A stretch of 31,902 bases of DNA from F23-B02 sp963633225. Lineage in GTDB: Bacteria; Bacillota; Clostridia; Oscillospirales; Oscillospiraceae. The translations under genes were made by a program, and so were the position numbers. This document shows positions 14,928-22,388 of the stretch, piece by piece (position 1 is the stretch's first letter; every line of letters begins with the position of its first letter). Where the stretch lies: the NCBI GenBank assembly GCA_963633225.1, contig CAVGXR010000006.1:1-31902 (forward strand), written 5' to 3'. The notes beneath the pieces were generated by a model. That model made no database searches. It was given only the letters and a program-made list of their open reading frames with translations, and was not told the origin of the DNA.

Positions 14928-15911
14928 ATGCCAATAAAGATTCCGGTCGATCTGCCGGCTGCAAGGACTCTGCTGGAGGAAAACATATTCGTCATGGACG
15001 CACAGCGCGCCGTGACGCAGGATATACGCCCGCTGCATATTCTCATTCTCAACCTGATGCCCACGAAAATAGTGACGGAAACGCAGCTTGCGCGGCTTCT
15101 CGGCAACACGCCGCTGCAAATAGAGATAGAGCTGCTTGCCATCAGCGGCAGAACGCCGCGTCACGTTTCAGCCGAGCATATGCTCTCGTTTTACAAGAGC
15201 TTTGACGAGGTGCGCGAAAGCTTCTACGACGGGCTTATCATCACCGGCGCTCCGATAGAGCAGATGCCGTTTGAGCAGACCGACTACTGGCAGGAGCTGT
15301 GCAGCATCATGGAGTGGAGCCGCTCGCATGTGTACAGCACCCTTCACATCTGCTGGGGAGCGCTGGCGGGGTTGTATTACCATTACGGGATCGACAAGGT
15401 CGCGCTGCCGGAAAAGCTCTTCGGCGTTTTCCCGCACAGGGTCACGCACAAGGGCTCTATTTTGTTCCGCGGCTTTGACGATGTGTTCTGGGTACCGCAT
15501 TCCCGCTATATGGGCATCTCCCGTGAGCAGGTCGAGAAAATCTCCGGCCTCAAGATCCTTGCCGAGAGCGAGGAGGCGGGAGTCTACGCCGTTTCAACCG
15601 ACGGCGGGCGGCAGATATACATAAGCGGCCACTCGGAATACGACGCGGACACACTCAAAAACGAATACGAGCGCGATAAGGCCGCCGGCGTGCCCGTTAA
15701 GGTCCCGAAGAACTATTTTCCCAACGACGACGACACAAAGGAGCCCGTCTGTACATGGCGCTCGGCGGGTAATCTTCTTTTCTCCAACTGGCTTAATTAC
15801 TTTGTATATCAGTCAACGCCGTATCTCATCACAAGCATCACGGAAAACTCTCAGGCAAGCCCGGCACCAGGCCTTATGACGCAGGAGATATATAGAAGCA
15901 GGCTGTGTTAG
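14928..15911 (+). CDS. metA: Homoserine O-acetyltransferase, MetA type
   Basis: 327 aa from ATG 14928 (MPIKIPVDLPA, the classic MetA start; an upstream GTG at 14916 lies in the ribosome binding site). The catalytic residues fall at the family positions: Cys142 in LHICWGALAGLY, and His235 and Glu237 in YISGHSEYD. Residue 111 is Glu (GAPIEQ). In this family Glu111 is known to favour acetyl-CoA, and Gly at this site succinyl-CoA, so the product should be O-acetylhomoserine, exactly what metY needs. The C-terminus is about 20 residues longer than E. coli MetA, with no recognised motif. Confidence 0.95.
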   Translation: MPIKIPVDLPAARTLLEENIFVMDAQRAVTQDIRPLHILILNLMPTKIVTETQLARLLGNTPLQIEIELLAISGRTPRHVSAEHMLSFYKSFDEVRESFYDGLIITGAPIEQMPFEQTDYWQELCSIMEWSRSHVYSTLHICWGALAGLYYHYGIDKVALPEKLFGVFPHRVTHKGSILFRGFDDVFWVPHSRYMGISREQVEKISGLKILAESEEAGVYAVSTDGGRQIYISGHSEYDADTLKNEYERDKAAGVPVKVPKNYFPNDDDTKEPVCTWRSAGNLLFSNWLNYFVYQSTPYLITSITENSQASPAPGLMTQEIYRSRLC

Positions 15912-15935
15912 CTGCTCTAAATATGCAAAAATGTA

Positions 15936-15964
15936 TAGACGGTACATTGCATCTGTGATATAAT
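15936..15964 (+). promoter_or_regulatory. Promoter of the 129-aa membrane protein
   Basis: TAGACG (15936-15941 region, weak -35) lies about 17 bases before a consensus TATAAT (15959-15964). The gene has its own strong ribosome binding site further down. Confidence 0.6.
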
Positions 15965-16026
15965 GCTTTTGTAATCGACGGTAAATTCCCGATCTGAAAA
16001 TGCATATAATAGGAGGTGCAATTACC

Positions 16027-16416
16027 ATGGAAAAGAGCAGAAAATACCCGTGGTGGGCTTATGCTGCGCTGTTTTGTCTCTGCGGAGCGAACCTTTTGGT
16101 GCTGCGGCTTGGAGAAGGCACGGTGATCCCGCCCGATACGTTTTTGGGAAGGTGGTATCTGTTTTTCCTGCCCATTCTCGCTGCCGTTGTATTGACGGTC
16201 GTAAGCAGAATGCGCGGCAGATATGACTTCGTGCTGCTCCTTGCCTTCGAGCTTCTTCTGCTCGTGTGGTTTTTCGTTCCCAATGCCATAGGGAGAGGCG
16301 GCCTTTACAGCCCGGCAGAGCTTCCTTTCCGATACGTTATTATCATTCTTTCGCTCCCCACCGTCAGTGCGTTTATCCTCAGCGGCATAGCGTATATATT
16401 CGTAAAAAAGAAATAA
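16027..16416 (+). CDS. Small four-helix membrane protein, unknown function
   Basis: 129 aa from ATG 16027, chosen because AGGAGGT (16012-16018) sits directly before it; the longer frame from 16000 would include that site. Hydrophobic segments are near residues 10-30, 43-60, 68-85 and 102-125, with charged loops and a KKK end, indicating a four-pass membrane protein. I do not recognise the family. It has its own promoter and terminator, so it forms a single-gene unit between metA and the broken macro-domain gene. Confidence 0.8.
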   Translation: MEKSRKYPWWAYAALFCLCGANLLVLRLGEGTVIPPDTFLGRWYLFFLPILAAVVLTVVSRMRGRYDFVLLLAFELLLLVWFFVPNAIGRGGLYSPAELPFRYVIIILSLPTVSAFILSGIAYIFVKKK

Positions 16417-16429
16417 GTGTTCATTTGCA

Positions 16430-16470
16430 CCCCTGTTTGTGGTATAATACCTATAACAGGGGCGTTTTTT
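16430..16470 (+). terminator. Terminator with an internal TATAAT
   Basis: CCCCTGTT (16430-16437) pairs with AACAGGGG (16455-16462), with an inner GGTAT/ATACC stem and TTTTTT at 16465-16470. The loop region contains TGGTATAAT (16440-16448), an extended -10, so the same DNA could end one transcript and start the next. Confidence 0.82.
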
Positions 16471-16541
16471 GCCGTACACGGCGGAAAAGCGCAGACAGTA
16501 TATAACGGCGAATCTGATTATTTACAAGCAGTGGTGAAACT

Positions 16542-16803
16542 ATGCCTCTTATCATTGTTCGCAACGATATAACAAAAATGAATGTGGATGCCATAGTCAG
16601 CGCGGCAAACGAAAAGCTCTCGGGCGGCGGCACGCTTCGGCATAGCTCCTGACCGTGCGGTGAACTACAAATGTGACGGGCTCGGCACGGCGCTCAACTA
16701 CGAGGTCATCAGCGAGGCTGTGTGCAGCGTCCGCACGGCAGGCTCTCTCAGACCCGACTGGAAGAAGCGCATTGACGATGATGTAAAAAAGTGCGGGAGG
16801 TGA
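16542..16803 (+). pseudogene. Broken macro-domain (ADP-ribose-binding) gene
   Basis: ATG 16542 begins MPLIIVRNDITKMNVDAIVS, then AANEKLSGGGTL. This matches the start of macro domains (RNDIT plus VDAIVNAAN), which bind or hydrolyse ADP-ribose. The frame then stops at TGA 16650-16652, after 36 codons, instead of about 150 or more. Another frame continues with a protein-like tail, APDRAVNYKCDG through WKKRIDDDVKKCGR, ending at TGA 16801-16803. I cannot assign the tail. The picture is an internal deletion plus frame loss. No intact copy is in the window. Confidence 0.75.
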
Positions 16804-16891
16804 TCTCTTGTACGGAGCGGGTTTGCGCCGAGTCAGGAATGCAGCCCATCCGCACATGACAATTTGCGGCGCAAAGCATTGATAAATAAAG

Positions 16892-16924
16892 AAAATCCCG
16901 TAGTTTCAACAACTACGGGATTTT
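16892..16924 (-). terminator. Terminator downstream of tRNA-Leu
   Basis: AAAATCCCGTAGTT (16892-16905) and AACTACGGGATTTT (16911-16924) form a perfect 14-bp stem. On the minus strand it starts 8 bases after the tRNA CCA end and runs into TTTTCTTTATTT. Confidence 0.85.
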
Positions 16925-16932
16925 CAACTTTT

Positions 16933-17020
16933 TGGTGCGCGAGGCGGGACTTGAACCCGCACGCCCGGAGTGAGCACTAGAACCTGAATCTAGCGAGTCT
17001 GCCAATTCCACCACTCGCGC
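16933..17020 (-). tRNA. tRNA-Leu (anticodon CAG)
   Basis: On the minus strand, GCGCGAG (17014-17020) pairs with CTCGCGC before the discriminator A and an encoded CCA (16933-16935). The anticodon stem CTAGA/TCTAG encloses the loop TTCAGGT, so the anticodon is CAG, reading CUG. A long variable arm (GTGCTCACTCCGGGCGT region) marks it as class II, as expected for Leu. GGGTTCAAGTCCC forms the T-arm. It sits alone, with its own promoter and terminator. Confidence 0.97.
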
Positions 17021-17037
17021 ATATCAAGTGCCTGATA

Positions 17038-17066
17038 ATAATAGCATTCATTATCCGTATTGTCAA
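17038..17066 (-). promoter_or_regulatory. Promoter of tRNA-Leu
   Basis: Minus strand TTGACA (17061-17066), 17 bases, TATTAT (17038-17043), ending 18 bases before the tRNA 5' end at 17020. A near-consensus stable-RNA promoter. Confidence 0.87.
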
Positions 17067-17109
17067 GAAAATTATTTTTTCGGCAGCTATGTTATTTCTT
17101 GAGCAAAGA

Positions 17110-17118
17110 TGATATAAT
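17110..17118 (+). promoter_or_regulatory. Extended -10 promoter of the DUF975 gene
   Basis: TGATATAAT combines the TGn extension with a consensus -10 (17113-17118). A good -35 is not visible at 17-bp spacing. AGGAGGT follows before the ATG at 17148. Confidence 0.6.
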
Positions 17119-17147
17119 CACAGCATAAATAATAGGAGGTCTGGCCT

Positions 17148-18011
17148 ATGGACAGAAAACAACTCAAGGAACAGTCCCAAACTCTTATAAGGACTGCCAA
17201 TCCCAAACCCGTTGTCACTGCGATCATATATATTCTCATTCTCGCGGTGCTAAGCTTCCTTTCGTATAAGATCGGCGGAGAGTCGGCTATCAAGCTCCAG
17301 AAGGTTTTCGAGGAGTTCGGCTTTAACTACGACGTGACCATCAACGACTTCACTTACGACTATGATTACGACCTCGACAACATCGATCCCGATCAGTTTT
17401 TCTACGCTGTTGAGAAGGCAATGCCCACGCCGGCGGCATTTCTGCTCGACCTTGCGATCCAGATAGTGACGGTGCTCCTCAGCGGCGGCTTTGCAATATT
17501 CTGCCTGCGCACGGTGCGCGGCATGGAGGCCAGCTATTGGAACATTTTCGATGCCTTCGGCATGTTCTTCCGCGTGCTGTGGCTGTACATTCTTGAAGGA
17601 ATATTCATCTTCCTGTGGTCGCTGCTGTTTATATTCCCGGGCTTCATTGCGTTCTACCGCTACCGTCAGGCGCTGTACCTGCTGCTTGAGCACCCCGAGA
17701 TGAGCGCACTGCAATGCATCACTGAAAGCAAGCGCATCATGAAGGGGCACAAGGGCGAGCTTTTCGTCATGGACCTGAGCTTCATCGGCTGGGGCATACT
17801 CGTCGGCCTTGCATCCTATCTCGGCTACACTCTCGCCGACGCGATGGCTCCCTCTGTAATTGCGGACATACTCTACACTGTCGGTCTGGGCATTCTTGTG
17901 CAGTTCTACGTCATGCCGTACATGGATCTGACCTACGCAGGCTACTATGTTGAGCTCACCAAGCCCGCTCCCGACGAGGCCTTTGCCGACGGCTGGATGC
18001 CGGAGCTCTGA
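17148..18011 (+). CDS. DUF975-family integral membrane protein
   Basis: 287 aa. The start MDRKQLKEQSQTLIRT, then a helix at about 24-42, a charged extracytoplasmic stretch rich in Asp/Tyr (about 55-85), and further helices near 100-120, 138-168, 205-225 and 232-252 are typical of DUF975, found widely in Firmicutes. The conserved RYRQALYLLLEHPEMSALQCITESKRIMKGHKGELFVMDLSFIGW lies in the second half. The molecular role of the family is not established. The RNase-like gene follows 9 bases after its stop, so they share a transcript. Confidence 0.88.
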   Translation: MDRKQLKEQSQTLIRTANPKPVVTAIIYILILAVLSFLSYKIGGESAIKLQKVFEEFGFNYDVTINDFTYDYDYDLDNIDPDQFFYAVEKAMPTPAAFLLDLAIQIVTVLLSGGFAIFCLRTVRGMEASYWNIFDAFGMFFRVLWLYILEGIFIFLWSLLFIFPGFIAFYRYRQALYLLLEHPEMSALQCITESKRIMKGHKGELFVMDLSFIGWGILVGLASYLGYTLADAMAPSVIADILYTVGLGILVQFYVMPYMDLTYAGYYVELTKPAPDEAFADGWMPEL

Positions 18012-18020
18012 GGAGAAAAC

Positions 18021-19631
18021 ATGAAGATCACATTTCTGGGCGCTGCCCACGAGGTCACGGGAAGCTGCACGCTTCTCGAGGTGGGCGACAAGAAGGGACT
18101 TATTGACTGCGGCATGGAGCAGGGCAAGGATCTGTTCGAAAATCAGGAGCTGCCGGTCGCGGCGGCGGTGCTCGACTTCGTGCTGGTGACCCATGCGCAC
18201 ATCGATCATTCGGGGCTGCTGCCGCTGCTGTACAAAAACGGCTTTCGCGGCGCGGTGTACGCGACAGGCGCGACCTGCTCGCTGCTGGATATCATGCTGC
18301 GCGACTGTGCGCATATCCAGATGTCCGAGGCGGAGTGGAAATCGCGCAAGGCGATGCGCCGCGGCGAGGGGCCTGTCGAGCCCATGTACGATCTCGAGGA
18401 CGTTGCAGGGCTTATGAAGCTTCTGCGTCCCTGCGAATACGGCAGCATGATACAGGTAAACGAGGCGGTGACGGTTCGGTTCACCGACGTTGGGCATCTG
18501 CTGGGCTCGGCGGCTGTCGAGATATGGCTCAGGGAGCGGGAGAATGAAAAGAAGATCGTCTTTTCCGGCGATATCGGGAACCTCGACCAGCCTATACTCC
18601 GTGACCCGCAGCACATCGACAAGGCCGATTACCTCGTCATCGAATCCACCTACGGCGACCGCTGCCATTCCGACGAGCGGCCAGATTATATCGCCGCACT
18701 GTCCGGCTGCATCCAGCGCACGCTCGACCGCGGCGGCAATGTCGTTATTCCGGCCTTCGCCGTCGGCAGAACGCAGGAGATGCTGTATTTCATCCGCGAG
18801 ATCAAAAATCGCGGTCTTGTAAAGGGTCACGATAACTTCCCCGTTTATGTTGACAGCCCTCTTGCTGTCGAGGCAACGGGCATCTTCCTGCAATGCGATA
18901 CAAGCTATGTTGATGATGAGATGCGCACTATCATAAGCTCGGGCGAAAATCCGCTGGTTTTTCCGGGGCTGCATACGGCGGTCAGTCAGGCCGAGTCCAA
19001 GGCGATAAACGAGGATAAGGAGCCCAAGGTCATCATCTCCGCGTCCGGCATGTGCGACGCGGGGCGCGTGCGCCACCACCTCAAGCACAATCTCTGGCGA
19101 CCCGAGTGCCTTGTGCTGTTCGTCGGCTATCAGGCGGCCGGAACGCTTGGCCGTGCGCTGCACGACGGCGCTAAGGAGGTAAAGCTCTTTAACGAGGAGA
19201 TAGAGGTCAAGGCCGAGATCGCCGCCCTGCCGGGGGTCAGCGGCCATGCCGACAAGCGCGGACTCATTGCGTGGCTCGAGGGCTTTTCGGAAAAGCCGGA
19301 GCTCGTGTTCGTAAATCACGGCGACCCCGAGAGCGCCGACAGCTTTACCGCCTGTCTCAACAATGAGCTTGGCTACCGCGCATTCGCGCCGTACAGCGGC
19401 ACGGAGTTTGACCTCGCCGAGGGGCGCTTCACCGTCATCACCGAGGGAAAGCCTGTCGTCCGTGCGCAGAAGGCTCCGGCAGAGCGCAGGAAAAATCCCG
19501 TGTTCACGGAGCTCGTGCAGGCAGCGGAGGCTCTTTCGCAGGCCGTGCGCGGCTGCGAGGGACGTCCGAACCGCGAGCTGCGTACCTTCACGGCGCTGAT
19601 CCGCAAGCTGACGGAGAAAATGAAACGATAA
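18021..19631 (+). CDS. Metallo-beta-lactamase/beta-CASP RNase-like protein
   Basis: 536 aa. The metal site THAHIDHSG gives the HxHxDH motif at residues 58-63. Further ligands are expected at DVGHLLGSA and SGDIGN. The beta-CASP insertion covers about 200-380 (FAVGRTQEMLYFI, ISASGMCDAGRVRHHL). The closing Zn-dependent RNA-specificity segment has GVSGHADKRGL and FVNHGDPES. This is the architecture of CPSF/Ysh1-like nucleases, which cut or trim RNA. It differs from RNase J in its shorter C-terminus. The extra 60 basic residues at the end (to KLTEKMKR) could bind RNA. Translated just after the DUF975 gene, it probably acts in the cytoplasm. Confidence 0.92.
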   Translation: MKITFLGAAHEVTGSCTLLEVGDKKGLIDCGMEQGKDLFENQELPVAAAVLDFVLVTHAHIDHSGLLPLLYKNGFRGAVYATGATCSLLDIMLRDCAHIQMSEAEWKSRKAMRRGEGPVEPMYDLEDVAGLMKLLRPCEYGSMIQVNEAVTVRFTDVGHLLGSAAVEIWLRERENEKKIVFSGDIGNLDQPILRDPQHIDKADYLVIESTYGDRCHSDERPDYIAALSGCIQRTLDRGGNVVIPAFAVGRTQEMLYFIREIKNRGLVKGHDNFPVYVDSPLAVEATGIFLQCDTSYVDDEMRTIISSGENPLVFPGLHTAVSQAESKAINEDKEPKVIISASGMCDAGRVRHHLKHNLWRPECLVLFVGYQAAGTLGRALHDGAKEVKLFNEEIEVKAEIAALPGVSGHADKRGLIAWLEGFSEKPELVFVNHGDPESADSFTACLNNELGYRAFAPYSGTEFDLAEGRFTVITEGKPVVRAQKAPAERRKNPVFTELVQAAEALSQAVRGCEGRPNRELRTFTALIRKLTEKMKR

Positions 19632-19637
19632 AGAACG

Positions 19638-19671
19638 TCAAACGAGAGACGAAAAAACGGCTCTCGTTTGA
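19638..19671 (+). terminator. Hairpin after the RNase-like gene, weak terminator
   Basis: TCAAACGAGAG (19638-19648) pairs with CTCTCGTTTGA (19661-19671) across a 12-base loop. Only AAAATTCT follows, so termination may be partial. Confidence 0.55.
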
Positions 19672-19713
19672 AAATTCTACGGGTGCAGAAATTTTTTTGC
19701 AAGGAGAAGACTC

Positions 19714-20178
19714 ATGAGCGTATGCACATTTATTGCGTCCGACCTGCCTTTAGAGGAGGCAGCGCCGGTCTGCGATTATCCGCTTGAGATAAGCATTGAA
19801 AGAGGCGCAGCTACAGTGCTTGACGGCGGCGCGGACGACAACTATTTCCTGCTCCCGTTTACGGAGGCGTGGGAATACAGCGGCAAAAGGAATGCCGTCA
19901 GGCTGGAGTGGAACAGCTATACGGAGGGCAGGGCATGGCGGATTATCGAATATATAAAAAACGCCCTTAGAAACACGGACTTAGTGGAGCTTTGGCATGT
20001 GTGGCTGGGGGCGGGCGATGAATTTGAGGACCGGCCTGTAATTCATAGGTATGCAGTCTCCGCAGGGGAGCTTACTCCGAAGCACATCAGGGAAATTGAC
20101 GAGGCGGAGATTTGGAACGCTCCCGATAAAAGATACCCGAACAGACCGTCGTTCTACTGCATGGAAATAAGACGATAA
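19714..20178 (+). CDS. Hypothetical protein, 154 aa
   Basis: ATG 19714 has AAGGAG at 19701-19706. The protein is soluble and acidic, without signal peptide or membrane helices. It is rich in Trp/Tyr in the middle (YFLLPFTEAWEYSG; LVELWHVWLGAGDEFEDRP), which looks like a compact alpha/beta domain. I do not recognise a family. It may be read through from the preceding gene past the weak hairpin. Base composition is like its neighbours, so there is no sign of recent transfer. Confidence 0.75.
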   Translation: MSVCTFIASDLPLEEAAPVCDYPLEISIERGAATVLDGGADDNYFLLPFTEAWEYSGKRNAVRLEWNSYTEGRAWRIIEYIKNALRNTDLVELWHVWLGAGDEFEDRPVIHRYAVSAGELTPKHIREIDEAEIWNAPDKRYPNRPSFYCMEIRR

Positions 20179-20230
20179 GTTCAAAAGCACTGCTTTTCTT
20201 GCATGACAGGGTAAAATCATGCAATTATTC

Positions 20231-20259
20231 TTGCGCACTTTTATGCATTTGCCTATAAT
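20231..20259 (+). promoter_or_regulatory. Promoter of the 172-aa two-helix protein
   Basis: TTGCGC (20231-20236), 17 bases, TATAAT (20254-20259). A small inverted repeat TTGCATGA (20199-20206)/TCATGCAA (20217-20224) lies just upstream of the -35. Confidence 0.75.
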
Positions 20260-20362
20260 CTTGTCATTTCGGGCGTTTTTGTAGGTTGAATTATATAAAA
20301 ATCAGAACTATGATGTGGTCAATAAAAAGAAAGTCCCCAAGCGGGACGGAAAGGATCACGTC

Positions 20363-20881
20363 ATGAAAACAAAAACCTCAAACAATACGATTTACATTAT
20401 CACCGCCGTTCTTTCGGTTCTGGTGCTGATTCTCGCGGCAGTCGGCTTCACGAATGTCGAGACGCAGAAGGTAGAGCGCATATCCACTGACACGAACCTC
20501 ATAAAGCACGCCGACAACGCCGGCAGCCTTGCAACCTCCATGGGTCTGGCAAACACCGTTTATCCCGTAGGTACGCAGACCGCCGCCACCACAGACGACG
20601 AGCTTGGCCGCATGGCCGAGAGCCTCAAGCCCGTTGCGGATTTCAATTCCAATGCATCCACCCTCGACCGTGATGTAGCTTACCTGCTCAATAACAGCAC
20701 GGCAGCCTACGGCGCGACCTACGGAGAGATATGCACCGCAGCAAGCGCTTCGTATCAGGCCGATATCGACTCGGCAAACCATGATGCAGCCGTCTGGACA
20801 GCAGTGTGCGCAATCCTCGCACTTGCAAGCGTCGCCGGCCTCGTTGTCTCGGTCACGAAGATCGAGTACAAGGCTCACTGA
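20363..20881 (+). CDS. Two-helix membrane protein with extracytoplasmic domain, unknown
   Basis: 172 aa from ATG 20363, chosen over the GTG at 20315 because AAAGGA (20350-20355) lies just before it. One helix is at about residues 9-30 and a second at 144-164, with a roughly 110-residue polar region between, rich in Ala, Thr, Asn and Asp and low in aromatics. Both ends should be cytoplasmic and the middle outside. This resembles the frame of small sensor or surface proteins, but there is no signalling domain. I recognise no family. Single gene with its own promoter and terminator. Confidence 0.75.
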   Translation: MKTKTSNNTIYIITAVLSVLVLILAAVGFTNVETQKVERISTDTNLIKHADNAGSLATSMGLANTVYPVGTQTAATTDDELGRMAESLKPVADFNSNASTLDRDVAYLLNNSTAAYGATYGEICTAASASYQADIDSANHDAAVWTAVCAILALASVAGLVVSVTKIEYKAH

Positions 20882-20952
20882 GACGGCGGGAATCGAATCC
20901 TGCCAGCTTAACATAGCGTTTCTTCAATTTTTACTCCATATTTACTCCCTAA

Positions 20953-20985
20953 AAAAGACGTGGCCATCAAATGGTCACGTCTTTT
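20953..20985. terminator. Bidirectional terminator between convergent genes
   Basis: AAAAGACGTGGCCA (20953-20966) pairs with TGGTCACGTCTTTT (20972-20985), with one G-T pair. An A-run and a T-run flank the stem, so it serves both the two-helix gene (+) and the cupin gene (-). Confidence 0.87.
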
Positions 20986-20990
20986 CATAT

Positions 20991-21746
20991 TTATTCAGCT
21001 GCTTTTTTGTATTCCTCATCATTTACGGCCTCCAGCCACTCGTTTGAGCAGTCTGTGCCCGGAACCTCCGCTGCAAGGTGCGAAAACCAGCTGTCGGGCG
21101 CTGCTCCGTGCCAGTGCTTGACCCCAACGGGGATATTCACCACATCGCCCGGATGAAGCTCACGCGCAGGCTTGCCCCATTCCTGATACAAGCCCGTGCC
21201 CGCAACGCAGATAAGGATCTGCCCGCCGCCGCTTTTGCCGTGGTGCACATGCCAGTTGTTGCGGCAGCCGGGCTCAAATGTCACGTTGAAAATGCCGACC
21301 TGCTGCGTGGACAGCGGAGCAAGATAGCTCTGCCCGATGAAGTACTGCGCAAAAGCGTCGTTGGCTGCGCCGATGGGAAAGACCATCTCGCTTTCGTGCT
21401 TTGCCCTTGCGTCGCCCGCGGCGTCTGCCGCCCAGACCTCCTTTGCCATGCTGAAGGCTGCCCATGCCTTCGGCCATCCCGCATAAAATGCAGCATGGGT
21501 CAATATCTCGGCAATTTCCTCTCTGGTGATGCCGTTATTTTTCGCGCTTGTCAGGTGATAGCGGAAGCTCTCGCCGGTCAAGCCCTGTGACATAAGTGCA
21601 ACCACCGTTACGAGCGAGCGGTCACGCAGGGAGAGCTTATCCTCCCGACTCCAGACCTCGCCGAACAGAACATCGTCGTTAAGCTGTGCAAATTTCGGGG
21701 CGAACTCGCCCAGAGCATCTCTGCCCGCCGTCTGCTTTACTGTCAT
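20991..21746 (-). CDS. Carboxymuconolactone decarboxylase-like / cupin two-domain protein
   Basis: 251 aa from the ATG at 21744-21746, preceded by GGAGGAAA. The N-terminal carboxymuconolactone decarboxylase/AhpD-like helical domain spans about 20-115 (LRDRSLVTVVALMSQG; THAAFYAGWPKAW) but lacks the CxxC of true AhpD peroxidase partners. A C-terminal cupin spans about 145-232: WHVHHGKSGGGQILICVAG gives His166 and His168, and KHWHGA gives His211, as likely metal ligands. This fusion is common in bacteria, often beside flavodoxins and aldo-keto reductases under MerR control. The reaction is not known. It is read with the flavodoxin gene upstream, 15 bases away. Confidence 0.9.
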   Translation of the reverse strand: MTVKQTAGRDALGEFAPKFAQLNDDVLFGEVWSREDKLSLRDRSLVTVVALMSQGLTGESFRYHLTSAKNNGITREEIAEILTHAAFYAGWPKAWAAFSMAKEVWAADAAGDARAKHESEMVFPIGAANDAFAQYFIGQSYLAPLSTQQVGIFNVTFEPGCRNNWHVHHGKSGGGQILICVAGTGLYQEWGKPARELHPGDVVNIPVGVKHWHGAAPDSWFSHLAAEVPGTDCSNEWLEAVNDEEYKKAAE

Positions 21747-21761
21747 AGTGCTTTCCTCCAA

Positions 21762-22241
21762 TCAAATTCCAAGCTCGTTGAGCCATTTCCGCACAGAGGC
21801 GGCGCTTTCGCGGCTTTGCATACGTTTACCCGGCAGCCACGACGCTGAGGGGCAGACGGCTTTGAGGATGCTGTCCGTTTTTCCCATGCCGCTGCCGCCG
21901 GAGGTGGCAAAGGGAATAATGGTTTTCCCTGCGAAATCATAGCTTTCCAGAAAGGTCTCTATGATACGCGGCGCTTGGTACCACCAGATAGGAAAGCCGA
22001 TAAACACCGTGTCGTACTGCATCATATTCTCAACTCGGTCAGCAATCGCGGGACGGCAGGCTTCGTCATTCATCTCTATCGTGCTGCGGCTGCGGCTGTC
22101 TGTCCAGTCAAGGTCGGCAGCGGCATAGGGCAGCTCCGGCCTGATAATAAACAGCTCGCCGCCCGCAGCATCCGCTATGGTCTTTGCCAGTCTTGCGGTT
22201 TCTCCGCCTGCCGAAAAGCAGGCAACTAATATCTTTTTCAT
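21762..22241 (-). CDS. Flavodoxin-family protein
   Basis: 159 aa from the ATG at 22239-22241, with GGAGGAAAA just upstream; the frame extends to 22292 but without a binding site there. MKKILVACFSAGGETARLAKTI is the FMN phosphate loop, with SAGGET in place of the usual SxTGNT. FIGFPIWWYQAPRIIETFLE (about 84-103) carries the aromatic ring-stacking residue, and PFATSGGSGMG (113-123) is the second FMN loop. It probably carries electrons or acts as a small FMN oxidoreductase for the co-transcribed cupin protein. First gene after the MerR-type promoter. Confidence 0.92.
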   Translation of the reverse strand: MKKILVACFSAGGETARLAKTIADAAGGELFIIRPELPYAAADLDWTDSRSRSTIEMNDEACRPAIADRVENMMQYDTVFIGFPIWWYQAPRIIETFLESYDFAGKTIIPFATSGGSGMGKTDSILKAVCPSASWLPGKRMQSRESAASVRKWLNELGI

Positions 22242-22325
22242 ATTCGTTTTCCTCCTGACGCTGCTATGCTTGCATTTGTGCAGTGCAAACAAGCCTTGAG
22301 CTTTGCTTCTTTGTGTGATATCCTA

Positions 22326-22356
22326 ATAGTAGACCCTGAACCTTACTTCAGGTCAA
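22326..22356 (-). promoter_or_regulatory. MerR-activated promoter with 19-bp spacer and operator
   Basis: On the minus strand, TTGACC (22351-22356) and TACTAT (22326-22331) are 19 bases apart, too far for normal sigma-70 use. The spacer holds the inverted repeat ACCTGAA/TTCAGGGT. This over-long spacer with a palindrome inside is the hallmark of promoters that MerR proteins activate by twisting DNA. The divergent MerR gene at 22389 is the obvious regulator. Confidence 0.82.
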
Positions 22357-22388
22357 GGGGGTTGAGAAAAATTTTTTTGAGGTGCGCC

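Noticed and set aside
13644..15164. 506-aa open frame on the minus strand
   Set aside because: It is antisense to metY and metA, which carry complete active-site motifs. No ribosome binding site or protein-like features.
17250..19319. 689-aa open frame on the minus strand
   Set aside because: It lies opposite DUF975 and the RNase-like gene, both with clear motifs and ribosome binding sites. Its composition (His/Arg/Leu/Val rich, no family motif) is that of a shadow of a GC-rich coding strand.
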